Shown in pieces: positions 28,201 to 40,200 of a stretch of 64,000 nucleotides of DNA (positions are counted from its first letter, which is position 1; each line of letters starts with the position of its first letter). The notes under the pieces were generated by a model. That model searched no databases. It saw only the letters and a list, made by a program, of their open reading frames with translations, and was not told the DNA's origin. This DNA comes from Siderastrea siderea (lineage: Eukaryota > Cnidaria > Anthozoa > Scleractinia > Rhizangiidae). Location: positions 47,282,078-47,346,077 of the forward strand of contig OZ034971.1 in NCBI GenBank assembly GCA_964030785.1, given 5' to 3'. The position numbers and the translations under genes were made by a program.

Positions 28201-31200
28201 GTTTTTGAGTGTTTTAGTTGTGCGGACATGATGGTGAACACTGTTAATTTTCAGGGTGTTCCTTCCCTGCTCTCGTGTTGTGCCCTAAGACACATTGTGT
28301 TTTTCGTCTTGGTGTACTAATGAGTAGTCATGCCGTAAATGAGAGGAAAGCGTTCTCTCACACTTGTATGCCGTTAATCCAAAAGCAGAGATATCAACGA
28401 CAACGCACGAGCTTGTTAGCGCGATCACCAACGAACTGTCAGTTCAGCTGTGTTCCACCGAAAATTTAGAAAGAAGCAAAAGTCAGATCGGTTAAAAAAC
28501 TTTTCTTTGAAAAAATGTCTGCTACCGATCGCAATACTGGTTCTAGTACTAACAGTATCAAACAATTTACAAGGAAACCTAGAGCAATGCTGCGAATCTA
28601 GGTCAGCATTTTAATGCATTTTCTATTTATTAATAATTTTAATATAGTTTTCTCTCTCAATTTTTTTAGTTAGTCTTTAGATCTTAGTTCTTATTAAATT
28701 GTAGCTGGTATTTTTGTACATATGTAATATAGCATATATATTTTTCATAATTTTATTTTCATTATTCCTGTAAAGTGCTATTGATCAGCGTATGTTAATA
28801 GCGCTTACCTTTATAAATTATTAAATTATTATTATTATTATTAACTATTAATCTTTAGTAGTTGACTGTAAAATGAACTTCGCAACTTTGTTGTTTATTT
28901 TTGTTGTTTTTCCTTCAGTTATACCTAAGAAGCTGAATCTCACGATGTACGTTTTGTTCGTTGTGGACTCGTCCGCTGAGGTGTCTCCCTTCAACTTTAC
29001 ACAAGAGAAAGAATTCATAAAATTCTTAATCAGCCAACTGAATATTTATCCAGCCAACAGCAGTGCTCGCGTTGGAATCATGGTGTTCAGCGGTGGAGCG
29101 ACAATGGTTCTTAACTTCCAAAACAAGGAAAGCAAATCGAGTCTTGAAGCGATCGTCGACAATCTCCCTCATTTGCGTGGTTCTAGACGAATCGACAACG
29201 CTTTAAAGGCAGCAACGGTCTCTCTCAATGACGTGGACTCCGATGTTCCCAAGTTCGTCGTCTTGCTCATCGCTGGTCGTCAAACTGATGAGCCAGGTTC
29301 AGTGTCTTTTGGTGCCGCCGTAAGGCCTCTGCAGCTCACTGGAACTAAAACGCATGTCATGGCTATTGGAGATGATATCGATCCGAGTTACTTTCAGGAA
29401 GAAGAGCAAGAGAAGACAAATGTTATTTCTGTCCCTACGTTCTCGGATTTGCCTGAAAGTGCCAACCGGGTCGCAAGAGACTTGTTAAGTGACTACGGTA
29501 GGAGACTATTTTTGTGAAGCGAGCTAAGGTTCATAATTTTGACAAAGAGGTTAAAAAAGGGCAGGGTATCAATATAATATTTTCAGTACACCTTCATGTC
29601 GAAATAGTAGCAAGTGGCATATTGCATACTACTTGATAATGACATAGGAATGGTCCTTAAGGGTTTGCTTGGCCGTATTCATTAAAAATTACTCCAAATC
29701 ACTCCAATCAATTAATCATCCTACTTAGCTTTCAACACGTTACTTTGTACGTCATCACATAAAAGTTACACAAGTAGTTTTACGATGGCGGAGTTAGAGA
29801 TTTTTACATTTCTTACGAACAGTTGCTCCAAAGGAACCACCAACTCAAGCAGGAACTACGACTACGAAGGTAACATCGTCGCCACTCCCGACGACGACAG
29901 AGATGACAACTCCAACAGTGACATTAATAACAACGGAACAAAGTATAACAAGTACACCTTCAGATAAAGGTATAACAAAAATCCTGTGTGCGATACAAAA
30001 AGTTGCAAGAGAAAACAGGCAACATCTTAGCAGTCATTTCAGTTTTATTCCTGTAATTATCAGTTTCAGGTGTACAAAATAAATTGAATCTTAATCCATT
30101 GAGAAAAATTGACTCAAAGCAAAACGGTGGAGAATTTTTTTATAGGACCATCGCTTATACAAAATTCGAGCTACTCGTGAGATCTATTCAGTTAGGTCGA
30201 TTTTACACCTATCTTTGAGGGAAAAGTTTTCATGTCAGTACATCGAGTCCGTAACGAGGTTGTGACTATGGGGGGAAAACAGATCTTAGCAAGGGTTATC
30301 GGAATCTAAAAAGAAACACGCATTTTTCAAAGGTCATTAAGCAGCCTTAATTCCTAAAAAGCTTTAAAATACAAAGGATGCATGGAAGCTTTTTTTTCCA
30401 AATTTAAGCTCAATCATCTCTGAAAAATGCGCGGTTACTCCCAATTTTCTTTTTGGATTCTGATATCCCGTGCTAAGACCTGCTTTTTCCACCTAGACAT
30501 AAACTGCGCAGAAATACCTTTGTATTAGTAGACAAATTCCTTAAGAAACTTGAATATCTCGGACCACACCCGAGATCCCCAAAACGTATCCGCAGTAACA
30601 AAAGGATGCACCGTCCTTAGGGTGATCAATATCTAAACACTGCGTCTATAATATAGACGTTTAGCGTGAAGTTTTCTCGTGGAACCGCATTACAGTAGTC
30701 ACCCTGCTGAGTTATGAAAGGATATTCTTTCAGTTGTTCTTATTAAATGTACTGGCGTTTCGATGAAAAAATCTTAGCGACATACTGATTACCTTCCTCT
30801 CTTCCTTATTCGCAGTTGGGAGTCCCTCTCCGTCTGACATCGTCTTTCTTTTGGACACATCAAACGGCGTCACTCAAAGCGATCTTAGACAGCAAAAAGA
30901 ATTTGTAAAACTGCTCGCTAAGCATCTCGGCGTCTCACCAAGCCATTCCCACGCTGCGGTGCTCAGCTACAGCGACAGGCCCCGTCTGAAAGGTGGATTC
31001 TACGCCAATCTCAGAGGCACAAGCTTTGAGGAGGTCGTCGACTCCGTAACGCTCACTGGAGGAAAGAGGAATATCGAAGAAGCTCTTAAGCAAACAAGAA
31101 GAATGCACAGCCTTGCACGTCCAACAGTTCCTTACGTTGTCTTCCTCATAACGTATGGTCAACAAACACCTGACTTTGGTTCTGCAGGACTCCAAGAGTC

Positions 31201-34200
31201 GGCAAAAGATCTTCGAGACATGGGTGCCAACTTGTATGTTATTGGTATAGGCGTTGATGTAAGCAACTCACAGCTTCAGCCGATTTTAAAGAGGCCGAGT
31301 GACGTTTTCGAGATTCCAGCGTCGGACGATTTTCAGTCGTACGTGCAACCCATTGCTTATTATGTTGCTTCTCGATTAGGTAAGACAATTTCAAATGTTT
31401 ATTTACTAATCAGTAGAACAGGTTCGACCTTTGGTTGAAGAAAATGAGAAAAGAGCTCTAACGGCCCTCTTAAGTGCACAGTTTCGAAGAAACTTAGAAC
31501 TGTTGGATTGGTCTAAGGCAATATAACGTAACTATCCTGGGGGGTCTACCATTTGTACACTTCATGGTCGCATAAGCTTGCTTTGAATCCTTTGAACTGT
31601 TGGGAGTCTCTACTAGATAGTTCACTGCTCTCTCCACTCCATAGAGGCCTCTTTTGTATTCGCTCACGCACAGTGTAGGGACCCCTTTGTCCACTAAACA
31701 GCAGCAACAGTATCTTTGAGATGCGTTGAACTGCAGTATTCATTACACGAACTAACGATTCACTGTAATCAAAACAGTACAGAAATTCGCTGAATAAAAA
31801 CTGAACTAAAGAAAATCTGCATAAACCGATTGATGCTTTTCGTGTCTTGTTCCGCTGAACTTACAAAATAAACCGCAAAATCCCAGAACGTATTTCCATC
31901 GCAAGCAACTAAACCATATGCATTTATCGATTGAAAAATGACACCTAAGTAATATATACAAACAAGCGATCAGCGGTATAAGATATAAATACGTCATAAA
32001 AGGCTAAACGAAGTGTCAATCTTCTAAAGAAGAGTAAATATATCAGAGTATTCATGACACACAGATAATAAAGCAGAGATTGAGGAGAACACAGATTAAG
32101 CAAGAAGAGTGCCCTTCCTTCCTTCATTTTTTTTTTGTTCTTTCCCCCTTTCTCTCCCCGATTTACTACTGAAGGAGCCTCTGTTTATTTACGTCGCTTT
32201 ACTGATATCTATCATCTTTGTTCTCACTTTGTAGATAACATGGTCCCAGACAATTACAAAACCGAAATCATTTACGTATTAGACTCTTCCTCCTTCGTTG
32301 GAAAAGAAAATTACAAGCTGGAGAAAGAGTTCACCAAAGCTTTAGCCCGAATGTTGAATCACGGCCCCACTGGCACAAAATCGGCAGTTATAATATTTGA
32401 TTCTTTTCCTGGGAGGCCAATCCGCATGGGTAGCTACACAGACATCGGTCGTTTTTCAGAAGCCGTCGATAATCTTCGGTACCTCGGTGGAAGCAGCCAA
32501 CTGGATTTTGCGCTAACAATTGCAGCCGTGGAATTTTCAACTGATAGCCCCAAAGTTCCTAAGATCGTCATTGTACTTACGAACAAGGACCCGTCAAGAA
32601 GAGGATCCATAGAATCGCTTGCGGAAACCTTTCGTCAGGAGGGCAAGGTAGTGAATTTTTTTGTCGTTAGTTTACGAGTCGACGCTGAGGCCTATTTCCC
32701 TTTCGTAAACGGTCGTTGCCATTTTGGACGGTCGATGCCATCATTGGTAACCAAGCCTTTAGTCTTGGTAGATGTACTATATGCTCTGGATTAATTTACG
32801 TCAAAGGTTCGGGAAAGGGCTAGGGTCACCTATTATATATATAACAAATAAATGTAAAGAAGATCCTCGCAGTTATTAACGCAACTTATGCAGTTGCGAA
32901 AAGAAAGCCTGAAAAAATCAGGCTACACCCCGGGTATATTACGAACCAATTTAATGACCAGCTCCCAGTTGGCTTGTTAGCTCAATTGGTTAGAGCGCTG
33001 CACCGGTATCGCAGAGGTCAGGGTTCGAATCCCGGCAAGCCTGACTTTTTCAGGCTTTCTTTTCGCAACTGCATAAGTTGCGTTAATAACTGCGAGGATC
33101 TTCTTTACATTTATTTCTTCATTCCGCAGTTCAAATATATGAATTTCATATATTCATAATTTCATCTTCATCTTCCCCGGGTATATTACGAACCAATTTA
33201 ATGACCAGCTCCCAGTTGGCTTGTTAGCTCAATTGGTTAGAGCGCTGCACTGGTATCGCAGAGGTCAGGGATCGAATCCCGGAAAGCCTGATTTTTTTTT
33301 TCAGGCTTTCTTTTCGCAACTGCATAAGTTGCATTAATAACTGCGAAGATCTTCTTTACATTTATTTCTTCATTCCGCGGTTCAAATATATGAATTTAAT
33401 ATATTCATAATTTCATAGATATAACAGTTATAAAAGACAGTTAATTTTAATATATACTTCAATTTTTCGGAATTGAGACGGATTGGCATGGTAGTGTAGT
33501 GATAAGGGGGAGAGATTAGCATACGAAAGGATCAGGTTCGATTCTGGGTTGTAAATGTCTTTCTTTTAGTGAAAAAAAACTTTCAAAAATTTTCTAAGTG
33601 TCTTAAAAATGGCAACGACCGTATACGAATGGAAAATTTAAAATTTAAAAACTGTTAGGCAAGTTTCAGCGCTTCCCAGTGACTGGAATTATTTTACCGC
33701 TTAACTCGAATTTTTGTACGATTTTCAAATATTGCATTCACCTTTAACATTTCACATATAGCGACCTTTTGAATCAGCGATCTTCATTGAAACATCTGAG
33801 TTCGTTATATTTTTTTTGGAAAATAGCGCTGTGAGTATCGATTTAAACAGGGATCTTGGGCAACGACAGCGTTGATGTCCTGGATATTTTAGTCCGCAAA
33901 CAGGACTTCTTGTAGTCGTCCGTGAGCGTCAATATTCTAAGGTACCAATTAACTTGGGATTAACACTAATTTATTTTAATTCTCAATTTTTTCAATATAG
34001 ATTGTTAACGTGGTTGGTATTGGCAATGACACGGACTTTCCAAACCTTCGCCGTCTAACTGTTCGCCCCGAAGATATGTTTACCCCAAAGTCGTTCGACG
34101 ATTTGATGAGCTATGTCCCTAAAGTTGCTTCAAATATCTTAGCATGTAAGTCAACTCATCTTTTTTTTATTCATAGGTTCTAACACCCTGGGCCTTAATT

Positions 34201-37200
34201 CTGAATTCTTTGCGGTCCACAACCTCAAACCATGATTCCAATACCGTATTCCAGGATTAACCACTCAGTTCTCCTCTCCATTTTGTTTGTTTGTTTGTTT
34301 GTTTGTTTTAGAAAACATACACTTAAGACCGAAATGGTTAAAATTACCAATACTTTATTTAATGCCATAAATGCTTAAAATCTTTACCTTAACCCAAAGC
34401 ACAATAGCAAAGAAGCACCAGTACTGACAACAAACTCAACATACTTATGACGCCGGGCAACAATAATGACAGGGGAAGCACATGATGAAGAAAAAAGATG
34501 GAGAAGAAGCTCAGAATAACTTTTTTAACTGGAGTTCCTTCTTTTGTGTTCGCAGTGACAATTCCTCCTAATGCTACGCTACTTCCAACAGCTGTAGCGA
34601 CTACGACTTTAAAGGTTGGTCTGTCTGTCTGTCTGACTCTCTTTTTTGTCTGTACGTCTATCTTTTGTGCCATTTCTCTGTATCTCGGCTGTCTTTTGTC
34701 TGCTTCTCTTCTGTCGGTCCGTGTTTTGACTGTCTGTCTGTCTGTCTGTCCGTCACTCTGTCCTTTCGACTGTACTTGTGTCGATCCAATTGTTCTTAAT
34801 GTCTGTGTGGCTCTTTCTCTCTTCTCCTTGTTTCTGTCGCCTCTCTGGTTGTCCTTCCCTCTGTCTTTCGTCAGTCTGTCTGTCTGTCTGTCTGTCTGTC
34901 TTTCTTTCTCTCTCTATTGGTCGGTTGATCAATCGGTAGGTTTGTCGATCACTTCAGCCACACAGAACGTGCCAAAATCACTAATCCTGTAACCTAGCTA
35001 TGTTTTGATGAAGAGACTAAAAAATATATGCGTCACGGAAAGTGGTAGAATACGTAATTCGCTTAGCAAGTCATTAACTTTTAGGTCACTTCCTCGAAAC
35101 AAACTACAGCTACGACCAAGGATGTGATGACGACAAAGTTAACTACACCCTCGACCAGGAGTACACCTGCAGAACAAACCACGACCTCAGCAGGAACCAC
35201 ACCTCTTACACGCTCCACAGCTTCAACAAGCAAACCAACCCCAACGTGTAAGTAAACGAACGAGTTGTCAGTGATCATAGATATTTTATGATAAGATTGA
35301 AAAGTCCTTATCACATCGTATCAAGAAATGGCCTTTTGTTCCACTTACACGTGTAGCCCACTGGATAGTGAAGAAGGTAAAAGCAATTTTAATTTCCACA
35401 TCTGCCGCCAGTTGTATAATAATCATGCTGCAACTTGAATCGATAATAAACGGTTGTGAATTGGTCATATTAGTGGCTGAGTTAGGTCGGGTCTGACGGG
35501 AAAATATTTGCGTCTCAGGAATGGTCTCTTGTACAGGCTCAACTTTGCATATTTGAGAGTTAGACAATAGTCTGTTACTTTCAGCGACCCTTGCTGAAAC
35601 CAAAGCAAAGATAGAGCTCATGTTCGAAAACGGTCCGCATAACAACTGTAGTAATATCAGCTATGGCTAAAAAAAATCCACAAAGTTCTGCCTTTACTAC
35701 AGAAAAAAGACAGAAATCATCTTGACGACGTGATCCTTAAAACGAAAAGTTAAGCCGGTAATCTTATCTCACAAAAGGATTCGGCATAGATTTCACTTGC
35801 AAATTTGTTCTCAAACAAACGATCTCTGTAACGCTCTCCAATTTCATTTCAGTGAAAACGACTTTCACCTTAATAGGGTTAATTTCATTATGAACTGTTT
35901 GTTATTGCTCATCATTTTACAGTTTACCCACCAACGCGACCTAAAAAGACAGATTTTTGTCCGGTGAGATTTACCGTCCCATGCCCCGGAGACCACTTAT
36001 GCGAACATGACCGCCAGTGTCCTGGGAAGCAACGGTGCTGCAAACATTCGTGTGGATTTCTGTTTTGTTCTGATGGTAAGACAAAGGACTGACAAAAGAC
36101 ACCCACAGCTACGGAAGACCCCGTGCAAAATAAAGCCACCCGAACAGCGGAAAGTTTAGACCTTTAGCTCCCAAGAGTGAAGTGTTCACGTTTAAAGACG
36201 AAAAGTAGCTCTCATTTGTTGGCCACCATTTAGGATTTCATCCAGAGTTCCCCAAGTTAGATTCGATCCACCTTTTGCAGCGTTATAAACATCACCACAA
36301 GCAATAAATGCTCAGAAGCTTTTATTTGAATGGTCACACTTCAGGATTTATTCATGTGCCTAAATGTTAGAACCACCGTGTACAGCAAAACAATCGGCAC
36401 CACAAGACCATACTGTTCTGTATCTTTAGGATTGCACCAACAGGCCGACAATTAGGAACCACCCTTGCATGGCATAATAAAGTGATGACAAGAAAGTGCT
36501 GCTCACTAGCGTTCATTTGAATAGTCACAATTCAGGATTTCATCCACAGACTCAAACTTTAAAAGAACTCGATAGACAGGTTTGATTCTGGCAGTGAGAG
36601 AGCTGATTGGTTGCTAAAGGGAGCTCACGAGATTGACGGACAGTAGAGAGAAGGACGATGTTCAGATGGCTTAAAGAAAGTTCTGTACATTAATAAAACG
36701 AAAATGTGTTCGTTCGTTCGTTCGTCTATTCATTCATTTTCTCTTCTTTTATTTTATTTATCTATTTATCGTCTCTAATAATACAAGCGTTATATACACA
36801 GCAAATTAAAGGTATTTAAATTAGCTTTTACAGGCGTTGAAAATACAGATGTTATCCATTTAATCAAAATCCCATTCATTAATGAAAAATGTACAATTTT
36901 GCTCTTCGCTTACGCAGTGGTGAAGCGTGATAAGCCAGGATCCTGTCCTTACATTCCTCGGCCATCTTCGTGTTCCTCTCGATCAACGGAATGTAATTAC
37001 GACATGGAGTGTACAGGAGACCTCAAGTGCTGCGACGATGGCTGTGGCAAGATTTGCGTGTCCACCAGTTACACTCCGCCAACTGTCGGTGAGTATCATC
37101 ATAGTTAGTCAAGGGACTGGTTAGTCGAGGCCATAACGAAGACGCAGCAACTTATGTTGAAAGTGTTACGCGCACAATCTTTTGTTTTACGTTCGCACAC

Positions 37201-40200
37201 TATGGCTGAATAAGTTAACAGTAACATTTTTTGTTGAATTAAAGGTTTCCTCGCAAATAGATGCCCGCCATACTCCCCGAACAAACAATGCCCCGGCTCA
37301 GTTCAAGACGAGTGCACGTGTGATTCTGACTGCGACGAAGCCAGCGATTATAAATGTTGCTTTGACGGCTGCCGACGACTTTGCAGAAAGAAGGCTGGTA
37401 TGTACTTAACGTGTACTTCAAAGGAGACAACTACAGGGGAACACGTCATCTTTGGTGATCATTTCCTTGTTTCTCGTGACCTGCATGTGCCATAATTTGA
37501 TGTTAGTCAGTATTGAGACTTAAAGGGGAAAAAGGGTGTTTGGTGAGAGCGACCGTCTTTTCCCTATTAGTTGTATACTCTCCAACGTTTGTATACTGTT
37601 TCATTTGTTGTCCTACAGGTCAAATATGCACCGCAAAAGTGGATATCATATATCTCATGGATTCTTCAGGAAGCATTGGTCACGACGACTACGAAAAGCA
37701 GAAGGATTTCGTAAAAGATCTGGCGCGAGTCTTCCGCATCGGACCAGGCGCCAGCCGGGCAGCGGTGGTAACGTACGACGACTTTCCAATCGTTCGTGCT
37801 AACTTCGACGATTTCGACAGCACCGATTCATTTGCAGAAGCCGTTGAAAGCATCAACCAGACCCGAGGACGAACCCGAATTGATCGTGCTCTTGTAAAGA
37901 CATCGGAAATGTTTAAATCAGCAAGGAAAAATGTCCCAAAGGTATTAATCGCTCTAACTGACGGCGCTCAGACACCAGATCCTGGTTCTTTGCCGCTTGA
38001 TGAAGCGAGCCAGCTTCTGCGTGACCAGGGCGTGAAAGTGTATGCACTGGGAGTAGGACACCAGGTTAACGTTACCCAGCTCAGATCTATGGTGGAGAGT
38101 AATTCCGATGTGTTCCTGGTTGATTCGTTTGTGGATCTCCTACGAAAGTCGCAGTCGATTGCTGAAAAAGCATGCAGCGAGATTGGAAGTGGTAAGTTGT
38201 ATTTGAGCACTTTTCAGCTGGTGTGGAAAGTAGTTCGCTTTGCCTTTCTTTTGTTCTACTACGCTCTGTGAGTGGTGTCTGAAGTTTGTCAACGAATTAT
38301 TAGTGTGAGTCGTTTGGTGCTTTATCATGAACGTCTCAATTAAAAGAGGTTCGCGAAAAACTTCTACAACACAGATTTTTTTCATACCTTGGCTACAGTC
38401 AGATAATGAGTTACCTATGTCAGAAATGCAAAAAAATTGGGGGGTCACCGACTTCGTTTTCGAAATAAAGCACGTGGGAAACTACCCCAATTTTGAAAAA
38501 TCGGTCCTCGTAACTCGACATGGCCTCAGTGCTTGTTAATTGAAGAATATTAAAAATGAATCGCTGTAGACCCACTTTCTTAGTCAAATTTTATTTTAGG
38601 TAGGTCTGTTAAGTAAATAATTTGTACTGGTGTCATCCTTTTAGTTAAAGTCCAACCTCTAAGATAGGCTTTTGCGAACACCTTGCAGCCACAATAGCAG
38701 CAGAATTCGATGATGGGAGGGTAGAAAAGTTGAAAAAATCAAACTTCCACGACACAGATTTTCTTTACTTTTTCCCAAAACGTAGGCAATCCACAAAGAA
38801 AGTGATCTATCAAAAGGAAATATGGGGTCACCGAACATTTAAGAGCCAGTGTCTGTAAATATCGAAAACCCGGCGCCAGTTGTGAAATTTTCAATTTCTT
38901 CATATTTTGCCTAAATAAACCCTTTAGTGAGTTATTTTCGAAAATGCAATTAAAAGTTTCTAAAGCGCTTTAGTTTTTTCAAAATCGAGGAAAGTCTGAA
39001 AATCGCCATTTTGGCTTCCCGCCGCCATCAAAAAAAGGGTAAAATGGTGCATTTTCGTTTCGCTCGTACAGCTAAACGCGGTAATGTTTACCGATGTACT
39101 TTTAGCAAATCATAACACCATTCCTGCTCTTTCCAAAACTGTAGTTTATTTGGGAAAAGCTTTTAAATTTTATATCTTTCTAGCTGTTTTATCTACCCCG
39201 CTCTAAGCGCTTCAGCGGATAAGCAAATTTTAGCTAATTTCTAAACCATAGAAAGCCCACTGGTACATTGAATTTCAAGCCGAAACTACGCTGGTTGTTA
39301 AGCTCATACTTCATATTATGCTGTGTGAAAATGTCTTCCGCGGCCCGACAAAAGTGTCCCGTTGAGAGATGGAAACGATGAGTCAATTTTGGCAACGCGA
39401 CCAATTTGTACTACAAACAGACGTCACCATAAATAAACCCAACATCAATCAAAAATCAGCTCAGAAAACCTTCCACAGTTCAATATCAGACATCAGACAC
39501 ATTGTAACTTAAAATACTTTTTATTTTGATGAAAAAACATCCTACCTTTGGGTATTCGTCGTAAAATAGATGCTAAAAGAAGAAGCTTTGATTCTAGCTT
39601 TCGTTATCCGACACCGAATAAATTACATCTCAACCACAGGTCGAAAAGTCAATGCAATCGTCTGTTCGTCACACAAGGGTCGTATATATATTTGAGTATT
39701 TTCCTCCTTGTACTGTAAAACAACATATTTTATAGCAAGGAAATTAACTTATTATCTTGAAAAGTTAACATTCCTGGTACTTTAAGCGGTCTTAAAAACA
39801 AACATCTGTTTCCACTCGCTTACATTTGCGTGACAAGAATTCGCTTGCTGCTTAGTAAGGACTAGTAAAGCGGCAAACTGTATCGAGAAGATAAAATGCA
39901 GTTTTCAATAGATTAAAACTGCTCATCGTAGGGAATTTATTGCAGAATTTGCGATGACTAGTTACTGGCAGCGAGGAGGACTTAAAGTCCTAAAAATAAA
40001 ACAATGACAGACTAGTGAAAGCCAGTCATTTGAAATTAATTTCCAGGCAGCCTGTCAAACTGAAATACCCTTGCTCTGAGAAAACATGGTTAAACTTACC
40101 AAGGTGGTTGAAGGATGATCAACTTGACTGTTAGTATTCTGGTAACTGATAATAGGAATGTCTTTCTTGCCTAGCTAGTACTAAAAGTTTTAAGACGGCC

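Larger units (their letters stand above)
24059..30382. repeat. 6.3-kb tandem duplication, copy B
   Basis: Second copy of 17726-24058 in direct orientation. The exon at 27473 encodes exactly the same 188 residues as that at 21136, while the exons at 24327 and 28919 each differ from their partners at about four residues. Similarity stops near 30382, inside a foldback-like repeat. Confidence 0.92.
32846..33417. repeat. Inverted and tandem repeat carrying two tRNA-like units
   Basis: A unit starting CCCCGGGTATATTACGAACC occurs at 32928-33174 and again at 33175-33417. AAAGCCTGAAAAA and TTTTTCAGGCTTTC flank the first tRNA-like sequence as an inverted repeat that extends through GCAACTTATGCAGTTGCG. 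It is therefore a mobile repeat with a tRNA core. Confidence 0.75.

Noticed and set aside
17726..30382. The 6.3-kb repeat as a CRISPR-like or satellite array
   Set aside because: Two direct copies containing spliced exons; there is no short repeat-spacer structure anywhere in the window.
32971..33289. Two functional tRNA-Thr genes
   Set aside because: Position 33, T-stem and T-loop defects and their place in a mobile-looking repeat make function doubtful; kept only as tRNA-like features.
34498..34992. 164-codon plus-strand frame, Leu/Ser/Val rich
   Set aside because: It runs through TCTG microsatellite sequence; only the 34556-34614 part fits a linker exon.
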